From Sitta carolinensis (taxonomy: Eukaryota; Chordata; Aves; Passeriformes; Sittidae), in assembly GCA_032173965.1 (NCBI GenBank), contig JAVUNC010000019.1:7440501-7504500 (forward strand): 64,000 bases of DNA, in the 5' to 3' direction. Both the position numbers and the translations under genes were made by a program. Positions 25,032 through 53,494 of this stretch are shown in pieces. Positions within the stretch are counted from its first letter, which is position 1; every line of letters begins with the position of its first letter. The notes under the pieces are model-generated. The model searched no databases. It was not told the DNA's origin and saw only the letters and a list, made by a program, of their open reading frames with translations.

Positions 25032-28000
25032 CATTAGATTTTAAATACAAAGTTAATGTTAAGTGTGCATGGGCTAGAAGTCCTGTGGCTGTAAATTTTT
25101 TTTGAGAATTTTGTTATTTTCTACTTCTCACTAGGCTTGACATCATCTAGCTCTTCTGCTCCCTGTCCTATCTGAGGAATTTAATTTAAAGAAAGGCTTG
25201 GATAGTAGAAATAAATGGAATCAGATTGCATGAGGGTAGAAGAGAAGGTCACTGAGGTATTTTGAGCAATTAAAATAATTTGTGATGACCTTGGGGTGAA
25301 AATTCAAGGCAATTCCAATCTAAAACAGCTTGCCTATTTTCTGGGGCTTTATCCTGGGTCTTGTTCATATTCTGTCTAAAATTGTCTCTAGCCCTTGGGG
25401 TTTGAAATTATTCCTACAGCAATTTTCTCCCCTTGTGCCCTCAGAGTAGACAGGCAGAAACAGGGAAGCTGAGTGGCAGCTTCTTGCAGTGAAAGTCATT
25501 GCATTTCTGAGGGTCTCTGCAGCACCAAATCCCCTTTTTCCTTTGTGTTGCTGAGCCTCTGCTTGCTGTCAGGAAACACTGCAGATGCTTGTTTGGTCCC
25601 TGGGCTATGTATTTTACCCAGCTTTAATCTTGTTTCTTTCTGCATCCCGTTATGCATTTAAGAAACCTTGGGCTGAGTCTGTCAAGGCCTTTCCTTTGAT
25701 GGCACATATTTACTGTTGTGTGAGTGAACCAACAGCATCAGCACCACCCTGAAGCCCCAAAGACTGCACAGACCAGTATGAGCTCAGCTAAAAGTAATTA
25801 CAGTTAATAGGATCTTTGACTTGTGTGATGGATCACATACTATAATATTTTCTTCTTAAGAAATCTTACTAAAACAAAGAACTGTGTTCCTAAAGCTGAT
25901 GAGACAACAGGATAATAAAATGCTCTCCCTAAGTCCCCAAGCCAGCTCAGCCTTCTCAGCAGGAGCTACAGTCTGAAAGACAGGTAGCACTTTGTTTACA
26001 CAACATTAAATCCAAAGCAGCTCAGTTGTTTGCAAGGGCATGGGCCCTCCACTTGCTCCTTTGTATCTGAGCACCTCTTATACACACCTGCTGCTTTTGT
26101 CTGTGCTTGGAAATCCATTTTCAGCAGAAGTGATGGTTGGCACCACCAGCCCCTTGTCCTCTCTGTTCTCAGGCCCTGTACCTACTGACTGGCTTCTCCA
26201 GCCTGGCCACTGCTGGTTGAGGCTCAGAGTGCCCCAGGTCGTGCACACTGGGAGTTCAAAACACACAATACACTCTCACACATCCTAAAGCTTCCAGAAA
26301 CGTTACCCACTGTAGTGTGTCACACCTGGGATAATGGACACACTGGGTAGAATAAGACCTGAAACACTTGAGAGTGTTGTTACTCTCTCAAGTTTCTTGA
26401 TGACCAGGACCAGAGCAGAAAAATTCCTGTGGCTTTCAAACCACGCAGTTACTTGTAGTGCAAGGTGGCCATTAGATAGATGTTCTCAGAGCAGTGCAAA
26501 TGCTTTCCTTTTCAATTAACTAATGATGTGTTATTTGCTGGAATACCAACTTCTTGCTGAAAGGTTGCAGGTAAAACTTGTTTCTAGAAGCAGCCTGGAA
26601 ACACAGTTGTAGCAAGGTCTACATATGCCAAAACATTGAAATAGCTTTAATGGAACCAGAATTTTTCATTGCGGTGGTTTAGTCTGTACAAAAGGCTGAG
26701 TGCTGTTTATTCTGTTGTAAACCCTGGCTTACTTTGGCTTTGGTTTTAAATTGGTTGATATTAGTTTAAGTAAAACTGAAAGCTTCTCAAACCATATTAT
26801 CATTCAACTACCAATTAAAAAGTCAATTTATATCAAACCAATGCAATTTCCTTTTATACACAAGGCTAGAATATGGGAAATTCGGGCATATAAAGATACA
26901 GTGAGCAATAATGAGGAACTCGAGGTAAACAAATTACTATCACAGAAGCTGAAGGAGACAAAATAGGATTCTCAGTAGGCGAAAGGAGATAACAAGACAC
27001 AGAGCAATCAAGCTTTAATTAAAGATTTCTTGTGCTTCTGAATAGGCTTTAAATACCATGAGGATAGCCTCTCTTTTGATGTTTCAGCTTCTTTTCTGTC
27101 CCACTGACAACTTATTTGTGTCAGGGCACACAGTACAAAAATGGCACGTTGTTCAGTGTGCAAAAATATTAACATTTTGCCCACTCAAGTCTTGCATTGT
27201 TTTGTGCCTTCTGTTCTGCATATCTGCCAGCCATTGTGCAGCCCTGGTTTCTTGTATTGAAACTATTGAAAAATCAAATCATTTTTTCACACAGACTGGG
27301 TTACTGTTTTCCTCCAGTCTCTTCCCCATAACATTTAGTGGTTGCACAGAGTTTGTGTTTTCCATGTTTTGAATACTTCCATGGCTGTTTCTCGGAAGTA
27401 CTCTCAGTCACATTAGTTAATCAGATGAAGGAGCTGAAAGGGACAGCGGAGCAAGTATTAAGTAAAAGAAAATTACATTTGGTTGCTCCTTGTATGCAAT
27501 TATATTAACTGAACTGTTGGTATAATGCAATAAAAGTGTCTGCAGAATTGTATTTTTGTATTATGCATCAATTAACACAGTGAATAACAGCCCAGTGCCC
27601 TCCCCCCAACAAAAGTAACATTGTGAACAGTGATGGAAATGTTTGGACACAACGGTGGGATCTCACAATATGTGGGTATGAATTTCTTTATTGCAGTTTT
27701 TACACTTGCTTTCTCTTAGGATTGAAAATAGCAACAGTGCAATACTGAAAATCAGCATGCAACCAGATACAACCTAGCAAAGTTGTATTGGCATAATTGC
27801 TCTCTCGAGTTAATCATGCACTTGAAATAAACAGGGCAATTCACAGGTTTCAGACCTGTATGTCAAAGCTGCTCACTCTTAATAATAGCAGTTTAAATTG
27901 TACAGAAACTGATTTAAATCTCAGAAAATGTTTATAAATAATTTTTCCACCTCCACCCAACTTGGTCTTTGTTATCTAACGTGCATTTCTACCATCCTTT

Positions 28001-29148
28001 GTAATTATGAACAAAAAGAAATTCAAAAATTAGGTAGCATGCATCACTTGACACCCTTTATGGAAGACTCTTTGTGAAATATAAAAGGGAAATTAGTTTT
28101 CTTCATGCTGCTATGTTAGTGCCTGGTTTCAGAAGGTGGCAAGAAGTGAGGCTTTCTCATTGTTGTCCAAAGTCAGTAGTTCTCTTACCCTCTTAAAGTG
28201 ACTATAATTGCCTACAAGAATGCCCTGATAGAGTTCCCTGTTTATAAACACTTAAGAAAAGCATGAATCAAGCTTTTGAGTGTTTCTTTGAAATGATACT
28301 CAGGATTGAGCTGGCATATGTTTGTCATCACTGCAGATGCTCTTCCTGTTGAACTGAGAGACATATCCAAGTCTTCTACTGCTGCCCTTGTCTAGAAAAT
28401 AAAGACAGAAATAGTAACTCCAGAAAGAGTGGGAAAGCAGACCTCCCTTAGTCCAGCCATACCTCAGTAACTGGTTCTTGTATTGCTGGCAAGACTCACT
28501 AATTTCTATGATCATTTTATATCCCCTTAATGCTATTTTGTAGACACACTTAACAGGTAGAGGACTGTAACTGTGAGCACAACCTAATTCTGCCATTTAC
28601 CATCATCTTTCAACCCCTTGCCCCATTAATCTCTGGCAAATTCAATCCTGAGAAAGGCAATAATCTCCAATTACTGCTCACAGAACACTGTTAAATGGCA
28701 GAACCCAAAGCAAAATTGAAATCCATACCTCACTGAGCATGTTTCTTGTATATGCTTGCAGTGTATTTTTGCCTACAGGCTTCCAGCACAGACCAACCCT
28801 GGAATTATTGGTAATGCATAACTGAAATTGCTCATGCATTGAGTAAAATCTACAGCTCTCCACACAACCCATGGTGCCAGTGGCAGCCAAATGATAGTGA
28901 AGATTATGGTGGGCAGTTTCCTGTAAGCCTCTGATTCCCCATATCAGCCAAATATTGCCAGGCAAGGGAAGCTTATGGAAGGTTTTACAAATAGATGAAG
29001 CAAATATTCCACTTGTTCATGATATCAAGCTTGATGACATCTGCCTGAGAAGAAGAGGTAAAATGAACTCTCTGAGGAAGAATTAAATGCATCCAGACAT
29101 TTAGCCATTGGGGTTCTTGTGCCTCTGAAACACGAGAATTTATAGCCC

Positions 29149-29830
29149 TGTCTTGGTTTGAACGATAGGTGTCTGCTAAGGAAGGCAGGAACCTCCCTTG
29201 GAATGGAGAATGTAAACCCCCTCCCTCCAAATTATTATAATTTTGAAATTCAGGGGCTCTCAGGCAAAGATATGGGAATAGGAATAACAGTTCTTTACCA
29301 GGAAAATTATGATAAAAATGCAGTAGTACAAAAAAACCACAGACATAATCAGAATCCAACCTGACGCCCTGTGTGTCAGGGTGTTGGCAGCAGTGCCATT
29401 AAATGGGGGCTGCAGCCCTCCTGCAGTGGCAGATTCTGTTGAAGCAATGATCCTGTAGAAAGGTGTGGATCTCCTCTGAAGGTTGAGTGGAGCTGTAGAT
29501 GAGCCTGGTCTTCCTCTGGGAATCCAGTGGGAAAGGCTGACTTTGCTGTTCCAAAACTCAGATTTTTATCCAGGTAGGAATGCTTGGCTCCTCCCCCTGG
29601 ATGGAGCATCTCCCTGTGGGATGGTGTAAGTTTATCAGGCATGAAATAAGATGCAATGGCCCATTAGCAGAAGATATCTGCCTGGATGGAGATATCCTGG
29701 GAGGATATCATCCTCCATCCATGGATGGATGGGTTGTGGAAGAGATAAAGAAAACTGCCCCAGCTGGTTCTGAACAGCTGCCCCACTAACAGAGGATTGC
29801 CACAACCCCACCCCCTGCCCAGTTTCAACA
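29149..29830 (+). mobile_element. Putative solo LTR-like element of an avian endogenous retrovirus
   Basis: A block of roughly 0.7 kb opening with TGTCTTGGTTTG differs in character from the rest of the intron. I recall closely similar sequence as a dispersed LTR-type repeat in songbird genomes. The TG start fits an LTR. The 3' end is uncertain: the block could stop near 29804, near 29830, or extend toward 29960. I found no clear target-site duplication. No retroviral coding sequence is present beside it, so a solo LTR is the simplest reading. A hairpin lies inside it at 29684-29720. The family name is not assigned because no search could be run. Confidence 0.55.
29684..29720. other. Imperfect hairpin within the LTR-like element
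   Basis: The left arm GGATGGAGATATCC (29684-29697) is mirrored by GGATATC (29703-29709) plus TCCATCC (29714-29720), with a 5-base loop and a 4-base bulge. ATCCATGGAT follows directly and is itself palindromic. Function is unknown. Confidence 0.7.
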
Positions 29831-32800
29831 GATTGTGATAGAATACATACTGCAACCCAAGACAAGCCCTCATTAATGTGGATTTTTACTCTGTTGGAAG
29901 TAGAAATAGCCTTTTGGTCTGAATAGAGGTTGTCACAGCAAGTTACATAAACTCTACACATTGTTTTAAAGCAGTGATCCTTTCACTAACACATTACCCT
30001 AGGTTCCAAAATAAGCCGAGTACCATGGTGCTTGGTTGGTGATTTGCTCAAATCACTAAAGTTTTGGTCAGCAATGAGCTTAAACCAGGTTCAAACCAGC
30101 TTGATTTGACAAATGCCAGTTAATACGTTTAGGCCTTTGAGGGACAGCCAAAATGCCTCTGCTTTGTGGCATGGAGTTTGTGTGCTGCACATGTGCCAAT
30201 GAAATTGCTTTCTACCTTAGAAGTACAAATGTGCCTTAGGCTTTGCTCTACAGCTTTCTATTCAGTGTTGCTCATTGTTATTTGCAACTGTGCCTGCAGC
30301 AGCATTGCCTCGGGCTGCAAGTAGTATCAGAGCTTCAAACAAATTAGTCATTTTAAATCTTGTGGGATTTTGTTTTCCAAGAGCAGGACATCACTCCCTT
30401 TTTGCTGTGGCTGAAATCCAGTACCTTGATTGCTGTGCATGTCATGTATCTGGACAAACTGTGAAACCTAGAATTTCTGCTGTACAAAAGGACGAGCAAC
30501 TGTGTGTGTAAATATATCAGTCAGTGAATTGTTTATGGAAAGAAAAGTTATAAAGAAAGAAAGGTTTTTTTTTCCCAATTGTTTGAATAGAGCCAAAAAG
30601 ATATTTTTTGCAAAATGTTACTTCTGGGACCTTGCCAGTGTGTTGGGGAGCTTGCCAGGGAGCAGGAGGGCAGGTAAGTGGGTGAACAGGCAGAAACTTA
30701 ATGTTTCCTCTGCTGTGTTTCTTTGAAAAGGGAGGATTCTATCAAATTGAACTGATGTATAAATTATTCAATGAAATGTAGTGCCCCAGTCTGAATCTCA
30801 CTGTGATCTCAACTTCTCTTGTTTGGTTGTTTTTTTCCCCCACCTCAAAGAGAGATTTCCATTTTTTAAACCCGGGTAGCATCTTGCAGCTTCCTATGGC
30901 AGAATATATAGGGACCCCACATTAAACTACCTGTTGTTTTTTCTCATGGGAATTTTCAGCTGTTTCTGGACACTGGGTATATGTAACTTGGGTGAAGCTG
31001 AGCAGAATTCCACAATCTGCTAGTTTTTGGGGGAGGTTTAGCCTAGATTGTCCTGCTGTTCTTCCCCTGGTGTGTGAGGTGCTGGCAGTGTTATCCTGCC
31101 ACACGCTGCAGAAGGAAGGAGGGATGTGCTGTGCACTATGCAACAGACCACAGTTATTCACAGATAGAAAAAAATCTATGCTTCTCACCAAGCTACTTAA
31201 GGATTTTCGATTCCCTGCTGCTGCTTTAGTCTTTGGAGATCAAAATAATGCTTCAAACTGAATTACTGTAAACTGCTGTGGCATGCAGCAACCTGTAGGA
31301 ATGCTCTGTCCAAACTCATAAGACATGCTGCAGTCATTTCTAGACTCAAGAGAAAATCAATACTTTGCAGGGAGTGAAATCTTACTTTTAAAAAAGCAGT
31401 GGTAGGTTATTAAGGCAGGCAGTACTCTTGTTTTGCTAGTGGGTTAGTGGTTTCTGATCTTGGGCTGCTGTTACATCTGCACACTAAGGGATAGCTTTGT
31501 GAAACATGTAAGAGAGAAGGTGGGGGAAAAGTGTGGGAGTTTTAGTCTGTATCCAGAACTAAGGATCCATCTGTCCTAATTATCTTGAAATGAGGGGCAA
31601 CTTCTTCCTGTGTTGTATTATGTCCCATTTAATTCAGTGACAAAGATGTTCCATGTTGGACTGACTTCCAGTATTTATAAACGGGAGTAGAGCTGTTTGC
31701 ACATCAGTGCAGCAATGACGGATGAGGAGATCGTGCAACACCTGGCTGTAGGTTTTACTAAAATCCCTGCTGGTTTCTATCAGGTGCAGTCTCTCCATGG
31801 GCTTCACTTGGGCCAGACTTCCTCCTGCAATGTTTTGGGCAAAGATTTCTACCCAGCTCTTCTAGTTCTGAAACACATATTTTCCTGTTCTTGCCTACCA
31901 TCTACTGAATAAAGCAAATAAACATTCTTGCTAGCACTGGCTGCAGCAGCTGCAGAACCTGGGAGGTTTACAGACAATCTTGTGTACACCACTGTATCCA
32001 TTACAACAGGATCACTTTAGAAATCCAAGATACCACCTCCTGTGCTCAGTCATCTCCAAGATCCTTACATTGTATTCCCTGGCATAACACATCTGTGGTT
32101 TTCATTCCACATTCTCTCAAGGTCTGAAAAACCAGAATCTAGACTCTCAGTTCAGATTGACTAATCTCAAAAGGCCAGCAACATTTGCCTTTACTCTGAT
32201 ACTGCCTCTGCACTGGAAGTGAGCCCCCTCTAGTGTGCCCTAAAGGCAGAAAATACAAAAGCTGTTCTGGTTGCTTCAGTTCAGAGTCTGAAGGCTTAAA
32301 GTTTACAGCAGAAGGACATTCTCCCCTGTTCCACCAGGGCTTTTAATGAACCAGAGGGCCATTTCAAAGGAATAAGATGTAGTTCACTGATCCCCAGCCC
32401 CTGGAACCCAGTGGGAGCCAAGAGCAGCCAGTTTCAGGTACAGTGTGTTACATGTGGAATCATCTAGAGGTAAGTTTGCCAAGGTCAGGTAGGCAGATAT
32501 CTAAGGAATGAGTATTATTTCAAGGGACTAAACCAGAAATGTAAAGCTTAACCATAGCAGCAGTCTGCACGTGCTGTGGTCGGTCCTCAGTTTCAGCACT
32601 TCCAGTTTTCCATTTTGATTCTGTCGTGTTTTGGGCTTATTGTCCCCTTGAAGGTCACCCTGATCTACCTTTGGGAACATGTTTGATATTTCACTGGAGA
32701 CATCCAAATGGTTTCTTATTGTTCCACTTACCTGCCTGCTTTACTAAACATATGTTTCTGTGCAGGTGGCTAAGCCCACTGGGGTATTGCAATGTTAAAT

Positions 32801-33584
32801 CACTGTGATAGCTGACAGAATGAGTCTCTCATCTTCCAGTTAGTGTGAGATTTTCCTTTGGGTTTGGGGTGGGTTTTGCAAGGATAAACACAAGTAACTT
32901 CTGGTGACAGACTGTTCAGGTTACTGAAGTATTTTGCTTTAATAATTTCTAGATCTTTCTTCCTTAGGTGCCTTTACCCCCTTACCTGTTGTTTTGGGGG
33001 CTTTTGGGGAGTACATCAGAAGCAAAGGAGGAGAGGAAAATTCTTCCTTTTGCTGTCTAATAATTTTAAGATTTCATACTGTCACCCACTGCAGAAGGAC
33101 TGGAGAAATAAGTGAAATTATTATATAAATGGAACAAGTAACAGTGACAAAACCTGTAGAGCATGCAAGCAGGGGAGTGGTGGTGTAGATTTTTCAGTAA
33201 AATTGGTTTATTCTCTCAGCAGTGCTTAGATTGGGAAATTTTCTTACAGAGTGGTAGTTCTGCACAATACTGTATTACCAGTGTTTTTCAGAAATACTGG
33301 TCACCTTATTTCTTAAAGTCCTGTCAAATTCCTTGATCCATTTCATTCACTGAACTTTTTTTTTGTATGAAGGCTCATCTTCAGGATTAGTTTGTGAAAA
33401 GGTAATTCAGACTTTTTTCTGGCTGAGCTAATGTGTTTTCCTGTATTTCTGGAGGGTGAACCCCTCCAGTAACAGTAATGGTAGAACTCTTGGCCTTGCT
33501 CATCCAGACACATGCAGAGCATCAATTCTAGACTACGTCAGCTTAGACAATAGCTCTGAATTCCAAGGAGCAGGTCAAGCTAAT

Positions 33585-33660
33585 CATAGAACATCCTGAG
33601 TTGGAAGGGATCTGCAAGGATCATTGAGTACAACTCCTGGACATTGAGTCCAATTAATGC
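33585..33660 (-). mobile_element. CR1 LINE 3'-end fragment
   Basis: The + strand reads ATCATAGAACATCCTGAG, then TTGGAAGGGATC and AAGGATCATTGAG. This is the reverse complement of the 3' end of avian CR1 retroposons, so the copy lies on the minus strand. It is a short 5'-truncated, diverged copy with no reverse transcriptase sequence. CR1 is the dominant LINE in birds, which supports the taxon call. Confidence 0.75.
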
Positions 33661-34697
33661 CCTGTCTGAACTAATTAGTATCACCACTGAAGAAATCTGC
33701 ATGTGTGGCATTGCTTTTGTGGAAGCTGGTGGAGGAATGGTGCCCTTTGGAAAGGCATATGGAAGGCTGACAGGACCAACATAATTTATAGAAAAAACTT
33801 CAGATGTATTCCAAATCATTTATATTTAATGGCAGTAAAACTGCCTAATAGAGTTTATTAGATTGTGTATATTAGATTATTAATAAGTATGTTTGATAAA
33901 TCATGTCATGTTCACAAAAAAAGCTTTGTCCATTTATTTACCATCTAGATCTTAGTTTTGATTATATATTAAGTATTTCCTCATATACCAGAAAATAGGA
34001 CAAGGTGGGTTTTACAAAAGCATTGTGGTCTTGGGACTGCAATGCCACTGAAATGAGTCTTTAAGGAAAAGAATGTATTCAAATTTTTGAAATTAGATTT
34101 TTTTTAGACAAAAATTAGCAAAGCCTTGTTCTGGAAATCTGTTTGTACAGGATTAATACTTCCAGTTGATGGAAATGACAGTAATAAGGAGACACTGATT
34201 TACACCCACAGATCTGGCCTAGAAAATGCAGAGCTGGATGCTTGTTTTACAGGCCTCAGTCAGGTGTTTTGCTTTCTGAAGCTTAATTTGAGTGTCCTGT
34301 GAGTAAATAATTGTTCAAAATGCAATTAATCTATTGTTTATGTTTTAATCACTGTGATGGTGTTCTATTTACAAGTTTTTATCTAATTAACAGTTACTTT
34401 CCCATTTAAAATAAACTCGATAACCAAATGTCTCTAGAAACTGTAAGGACTAGAATGTGTAAACCTTGAGATTGTGAATGAGCACTTAACATCCCAGAGA
34501 GCAGAGCCTGACACTGGGAGGACTCCGTTGGATTTTCCTCTGCTCTGTGCTCTTTGCCTTTTTGAGCCTTGGGAAAAATAAAGCTATGTTTATTGTTGTG
34601 ATAGATTTTTGAGATGTTGATGAAAAGCTGTCAAATACTGAGATACACAGAACTATGAGACTTTAAAAATAATTTTGTGGGTATTTGTTTGGGTTAA

Positions 34698-45978
<11,281 letters not shown>

Positions 45979-46361
45979 TAGGTGTGTGGGGTACTGCTAG
46001 TGTGTGGAACAGAAATGGTGGCCAAAGGCTGGAGTTTGGACTGTAAGGCATCCTGAAAGTGCTGTCTAATCTTTCTTAAACCTGGCTGCAGTTGAATGTT
46101 ACCTCCTTTCCTGCTGGTGTATGCTGTCAGGTTCTTTTAACAGGATACAGCCACATCAACACTGAGGACTGGGGCACTGAGCAGCAGTGCTACTTTCCTC
46201 TACAATGTATGTTTGGCATCCTGGGCAGATCTCAGCAGAGTCAAATTTAGTGCCTGCTTGTGCTGGTGTTCAGAGTCTGCTCTGAAATCCTGAAAGTTTG
46301 TTTACTGCAAGGATTTTCCTGCTGAACAGCTGAAATTAAATTCCAGCCCAGCTCTCTAAAG

Positions 46362-46478
46362 CACAAAAAAAAAAAAAACCAACAAAAACACAAAAAAACC
46401 AAATCAACAAGAAACCAACCAAACAAAAATGGGAAAAAAACCAAACAAAAAAAAAAAAAAAAAAAACCAAAAAAAAAG
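46362..46478. repeat. A-rich (AAAAC-type) low-complexity tract
   Basis: About 117 bases made almost entirely of A and C on the + strand, with A runs of up to about 20 broken by CC or C. It is the complement in style of the G/T tract at 57878-58008. Confidence 0.9.
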
Positions 46479-46624
46479 CACGCAAGGAAAATTATTCCTG
46501 TGGATTTGCACATTTAAGGTAAAGGTTCAGAAACTGCAAGAAATTCTGTGCAAGATTTCTCTGAGAAAAACTAAATACAGTGCCTGTACTTGCCTTTGCT
46601 AGGTTTGCTTCATATTCTTGTGCA

Positions 46625-46745
46625 GCAGTTAGAGCAGGTCATTCCAGGGGTTTGGGATCCTGCTTTCAGCTTTGTCACTGGCATGGGAAAATTGTTGTGT
46701 TTTTACCATTCCTGCCTGTAAAATGGGTAAAAAGTATGGTCATTT
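46625..46745 (+). mobile_element. Possible MIR-like SINE fragment
   Basis: The stretch contains a GCTTTGTCACTGGCATGGG core-like segment and ends CCTGCCTGTAAAATGGGTAA, close to the MIR 3' motif that ends in GTAAAATGGGG. Divergence is high and the call is tentative. Confidence 0.4.
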
Positions 46746-47231
46746 TGTCAAGGTGAAGTAAACCTTAATATCATGATCACATATGAGGATGCAGCTTCAC
46801 TACATTGTTATCAGGTTTTTCTGCCTGGATTACATGCATTTAAGAGATGATATATTGCAGTCCTCCTGCTTTTGCTGTGATTTGGCATTGATAGCAGCAC
46901 TTTAACCCTGACAATGTAATGTTCTTTCCACCCCCACAACCTCCTGCCCCTATTTTTTATGGTCTTGTTTTCACACCCAGGGAGGTCACATGTTAATTCA
47001 TTGATAGTGAACCATCTGTTTTAATGGCTTGATAATAACTGAGGAAAGTGAAACAATGAGGTATGAGAAGCCATAGATCCTGAGAACTGGTCATGGCAGG
47101 GGTTGCTCCTACACTATTGGAGCAGCAGATGAGTAAATGGAAGGAAGAGCAGAAAAGAATTTGACTGCAAAAAAGTGGCTCCTGGAAGATAATTTCCAAC
47201 ATGTCATTCCTTCTTCTCCTTTCTGTTGCAG

Positions 47232-47330
47232 CTGAGCCAGTGGTTCGTCTCCCTTTCTCCTTGGTCTTGTCTGTAGTGACTTCAGCATTGGTGGCTGCTT
47301 TAATTTTGGCTTTTTCAGGAATCATGATAG
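47232..47330 (+). CDS. ALK: ALK exon 19 (transmembrane helix)
   Basis: The exon is 99 bases, phases 2 in and 1 out. After a short extracellular stalk (AEPVVR) comes a hydrophobic segment, [20 protein letters not shown] then AFSGIMI, the single-pass transmembrane helix. Human has [20 protein letters not shown]. The basic VYRRKH stop-transfer signal follows in exon 20. The stalk is the only diverged part. The acceptor is gttgcag and the donor gtgagt. The intron that follows is the recurrent fusion-breakpoint intron in human cancers. Confidence 0.97.
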
Positions 47331-52404
<5,074 letters not shown>

Positions 52405-52469
52405 ACATTGCCAGAAGTGTGTTCAGAGCAAGATGAGCTCGACTTCCTCATGGAAGCTCTCATTATTAG
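52405..52469 (+). CDS. ALK: ALK exon 22 (kinase alpha-C helix)
   Basis: The exon is 65 bases, 21 codons plus two bases. It encodes TLPEVCSEQDELDFLMEALI then I, identical to human 1151-1171. Glu of MEAL (human Glu1167) is the alpha-C glutamate that pairs with Lys1150. Cys1156 and Ile1171, sites of inhibitor-resistance changes in human tumours, are unchanged. The acceptor is ttttccag and the donor gtgtgt. Confidence 0.98.

Positions 52470-53494
<1,025 letters not shown>

Noticed and set aside
46247..46513. Phe-rich minus-strand frame resembling a membrane protein
   Set aside because: It is the translation of the A/C low-complexity tract, not a gene.
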